The notes below the pieces were generated by a model. That model was not told where the DNA came from. It did no database searches and worked only from the letters and a program-made list of their open reading frames with translations. The position numbers and the translations under genes are program-made. Positions 21,461-22,256 of a stretch of DNA of 22,256 nt are shown one piece after another (the stretch's first letter is position 1; each line of letters begins with the position of its first letter). The DNA lies in NCBI GenBank assembly GCA_902489475.1, contig CABUAH010000028.1:1-22256 (forward strand), written 5' to 3'. The DNA comes from an uncultured Oscillospiraceae bacterium (GTDB lineage Bacteria; Bacillota; Clostridia; Oscillospirales; Ruminococcaceae).

Positions 21461-22196
21461 AATGTATATGTGCAACAATATTATTTTCGATATAGTCTGT
21501 AAAGCAATCAAATATTTCCTTTTGATATGTACGGCTTATAGGAATTTCCTGGCCGTTATCCATAATAAATTTAGACTTTGTATATTTTGACACATGATGA
21601 AAATTAACGGCGTAGCTTTTGTGACATTGCCTTAATCTTATGCTGTTTGCCTTATCAAGTATCTCATCGAATGTTTCGTAAGTTCTGAAATCTTCTTTTA
21701 TTGTCTTTATAACAGTTACTCTGCAGTCACGCTCCAAACACACAATATCTTTGACAGGTATAAGACACACTCCTCCGGCTCTCACACTTATTATCTCATT
21801 TTTATCTCTTTTGATTGCTTTAAGTGCTTTATCCAATGACCTATATACATTTGAGGACATATTACTGTTTTTAAGCACAAAATAAGAATGCTCCGTTTCG
21901 TATACCTCAGGTGCATAATCAGAATAGGCGGTAACATAAATAATTTTGCAGTAAGGACAAAGTCGGTTTATTTCTTTAACCGCATCAACTCCGTTAAAGC
22001 TTGATCCGAATTCTATATCCATAAAAACAACATCAAAATTTCCCCTTGACGTAGTGCAAAGATGCACAAGCTCTCCTGCGTTTTTAAAACAATCTATGTT
22101 TACCATCATGTTTTCTTTTTCCGCCCAGCTGATGCAAAATCTTCTAATTTCTTCTCTGCAAACTTTTAAGTCGTCGCAAATTCCAATCCTTATCAC
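21459..22196 (-). CDS. LytTR-family response regulator (AgrA/LytR type)
   Basis: The product is 245 aa. The receiver domain (about 1-125) shows the acidic pair in IGICDD, the phospho-acceptor Asp in VVFMDIEF, the Thr in VTAYSDY and the Lys in FVLKNSN. The LytTR DNA-binding domain follows (about 140-240; EIISVRAGGVCLIPVKDIVC, LRQCHKSYAVNFHHV, QEIPISRTYQKEI). The start is a GTG at 22196 giving MIRIGICDD, with AGGGG 8 nt upstream. An upstream in-frame GTG at 22205 abuts the ribosome binding site and is unlikely. Such regulators usually act with a membrane sensor kinase in peptide signalling. No kinase is visible, and one could lie beyond the right edge. Confidence 0.93.
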   Translation of the reverse strand: MIRIGICDDLKVCREEIRRFCISWAEKENMMVNIDCFKNAGELVHLCTTSRGNFDVVFMDIEFGSSFNGVDAVKEINRLCPYCKIIYVTAYSDYAPEVYETEHSYFVLKNSNMSSNVYRSLDKALKAIKRDKNEIISVRAGGVCLIPVKDIVCLERDCRVTVIKTIKEDFRTYETFDEILDKANSIRLRQCHKSYAVNFHHVSKYTKSKFIMDNGQEIPISRTYQKEIFDCFTDYIENNIVAHIH

Positions 22197-22256
22197 TATG
22201 TACACCCCTGCTAAATTTATAATGCATCTTACTATAATTATTATCCGAGCATTTAA

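Overview
The window is low-GC DNA from a Firmicute of the class Clostridia, most like the Ruminococcus/Oscillospiraceae lineage. The support is a CwlD-type germination amidase, Mini-RNase III, an L27 with a cleavable N-terminal extension next to its protease Prp, a clostridial EF-P 5-aminopentanone reductase, strong SigA-type promoters and AGGAGG ribosome binding sites. No rRNA, tRNA, CRISPR array or transposase gene was seen. The genus-level guess is inference.

Layout. Positions 1-8848 (minus) are the first 2949 codons of one giant secreted protein that runs off the left edge. It has a signal peptide, a BspA-type leucine-rich block, about twelve FIVAR-like helical repeats, and several copies of two unrecognised beta-rich modules. 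Its promoter (9045-9073) is followed by a roughly 190-nt structured leader. Next come a small helical protein (9466-9900, plus) and a minus-strand pair, a membrane protein and mrnC (9917-10760). From 10860 to 16560 core ribosome-biogenesis genes on the minus strand (obgE and rplU-prp-rpmA) alternate with an XRE/DUF6442-like operon, an acetyltransferase and three copies of a small paralogous locus. From 16868 to 19503 there is a tight operon cwlD - GNAT - radA. The right end has a membrane protein, a small putative spore protein, the EF-P 5-aminopentanone reductase and a LytTR response regulator.

The most interesting content is the set of three small loci (A 10862-11187, B 12573-12891, C 16240-16558). 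Each has a 28-29 codon hydrophobic peptide gene with a strong promoter and a Shine-Dalgarno sequence buried in a hairpin. A second strong promoter on the opposite strand drives a convergent RNA of about 90 nt, and the two transcripts share a bidirectional terminator. This is the layout of par/Fst-like type I toxin-antitoxin systems. Unusually, the promoter and leader of the two RNAs form a long imperfect inverted repeat, and each locus carries its own matching leader variant on both arms. The toxin leader is also complementary to the toxin's own terminator arm. None of the three peptides is long enough to appear in ordinary gene calling.

Intergenic DNA between 10.8 and 16.9 kb is full of short dispersed repeats: AT-rich word blocks, a 32-bp direct repeat flanking an acetyltransferase gene, and a 64-65 bp element present twice. 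This suggests an actively rearranging region built around conserved housekeeping genes.
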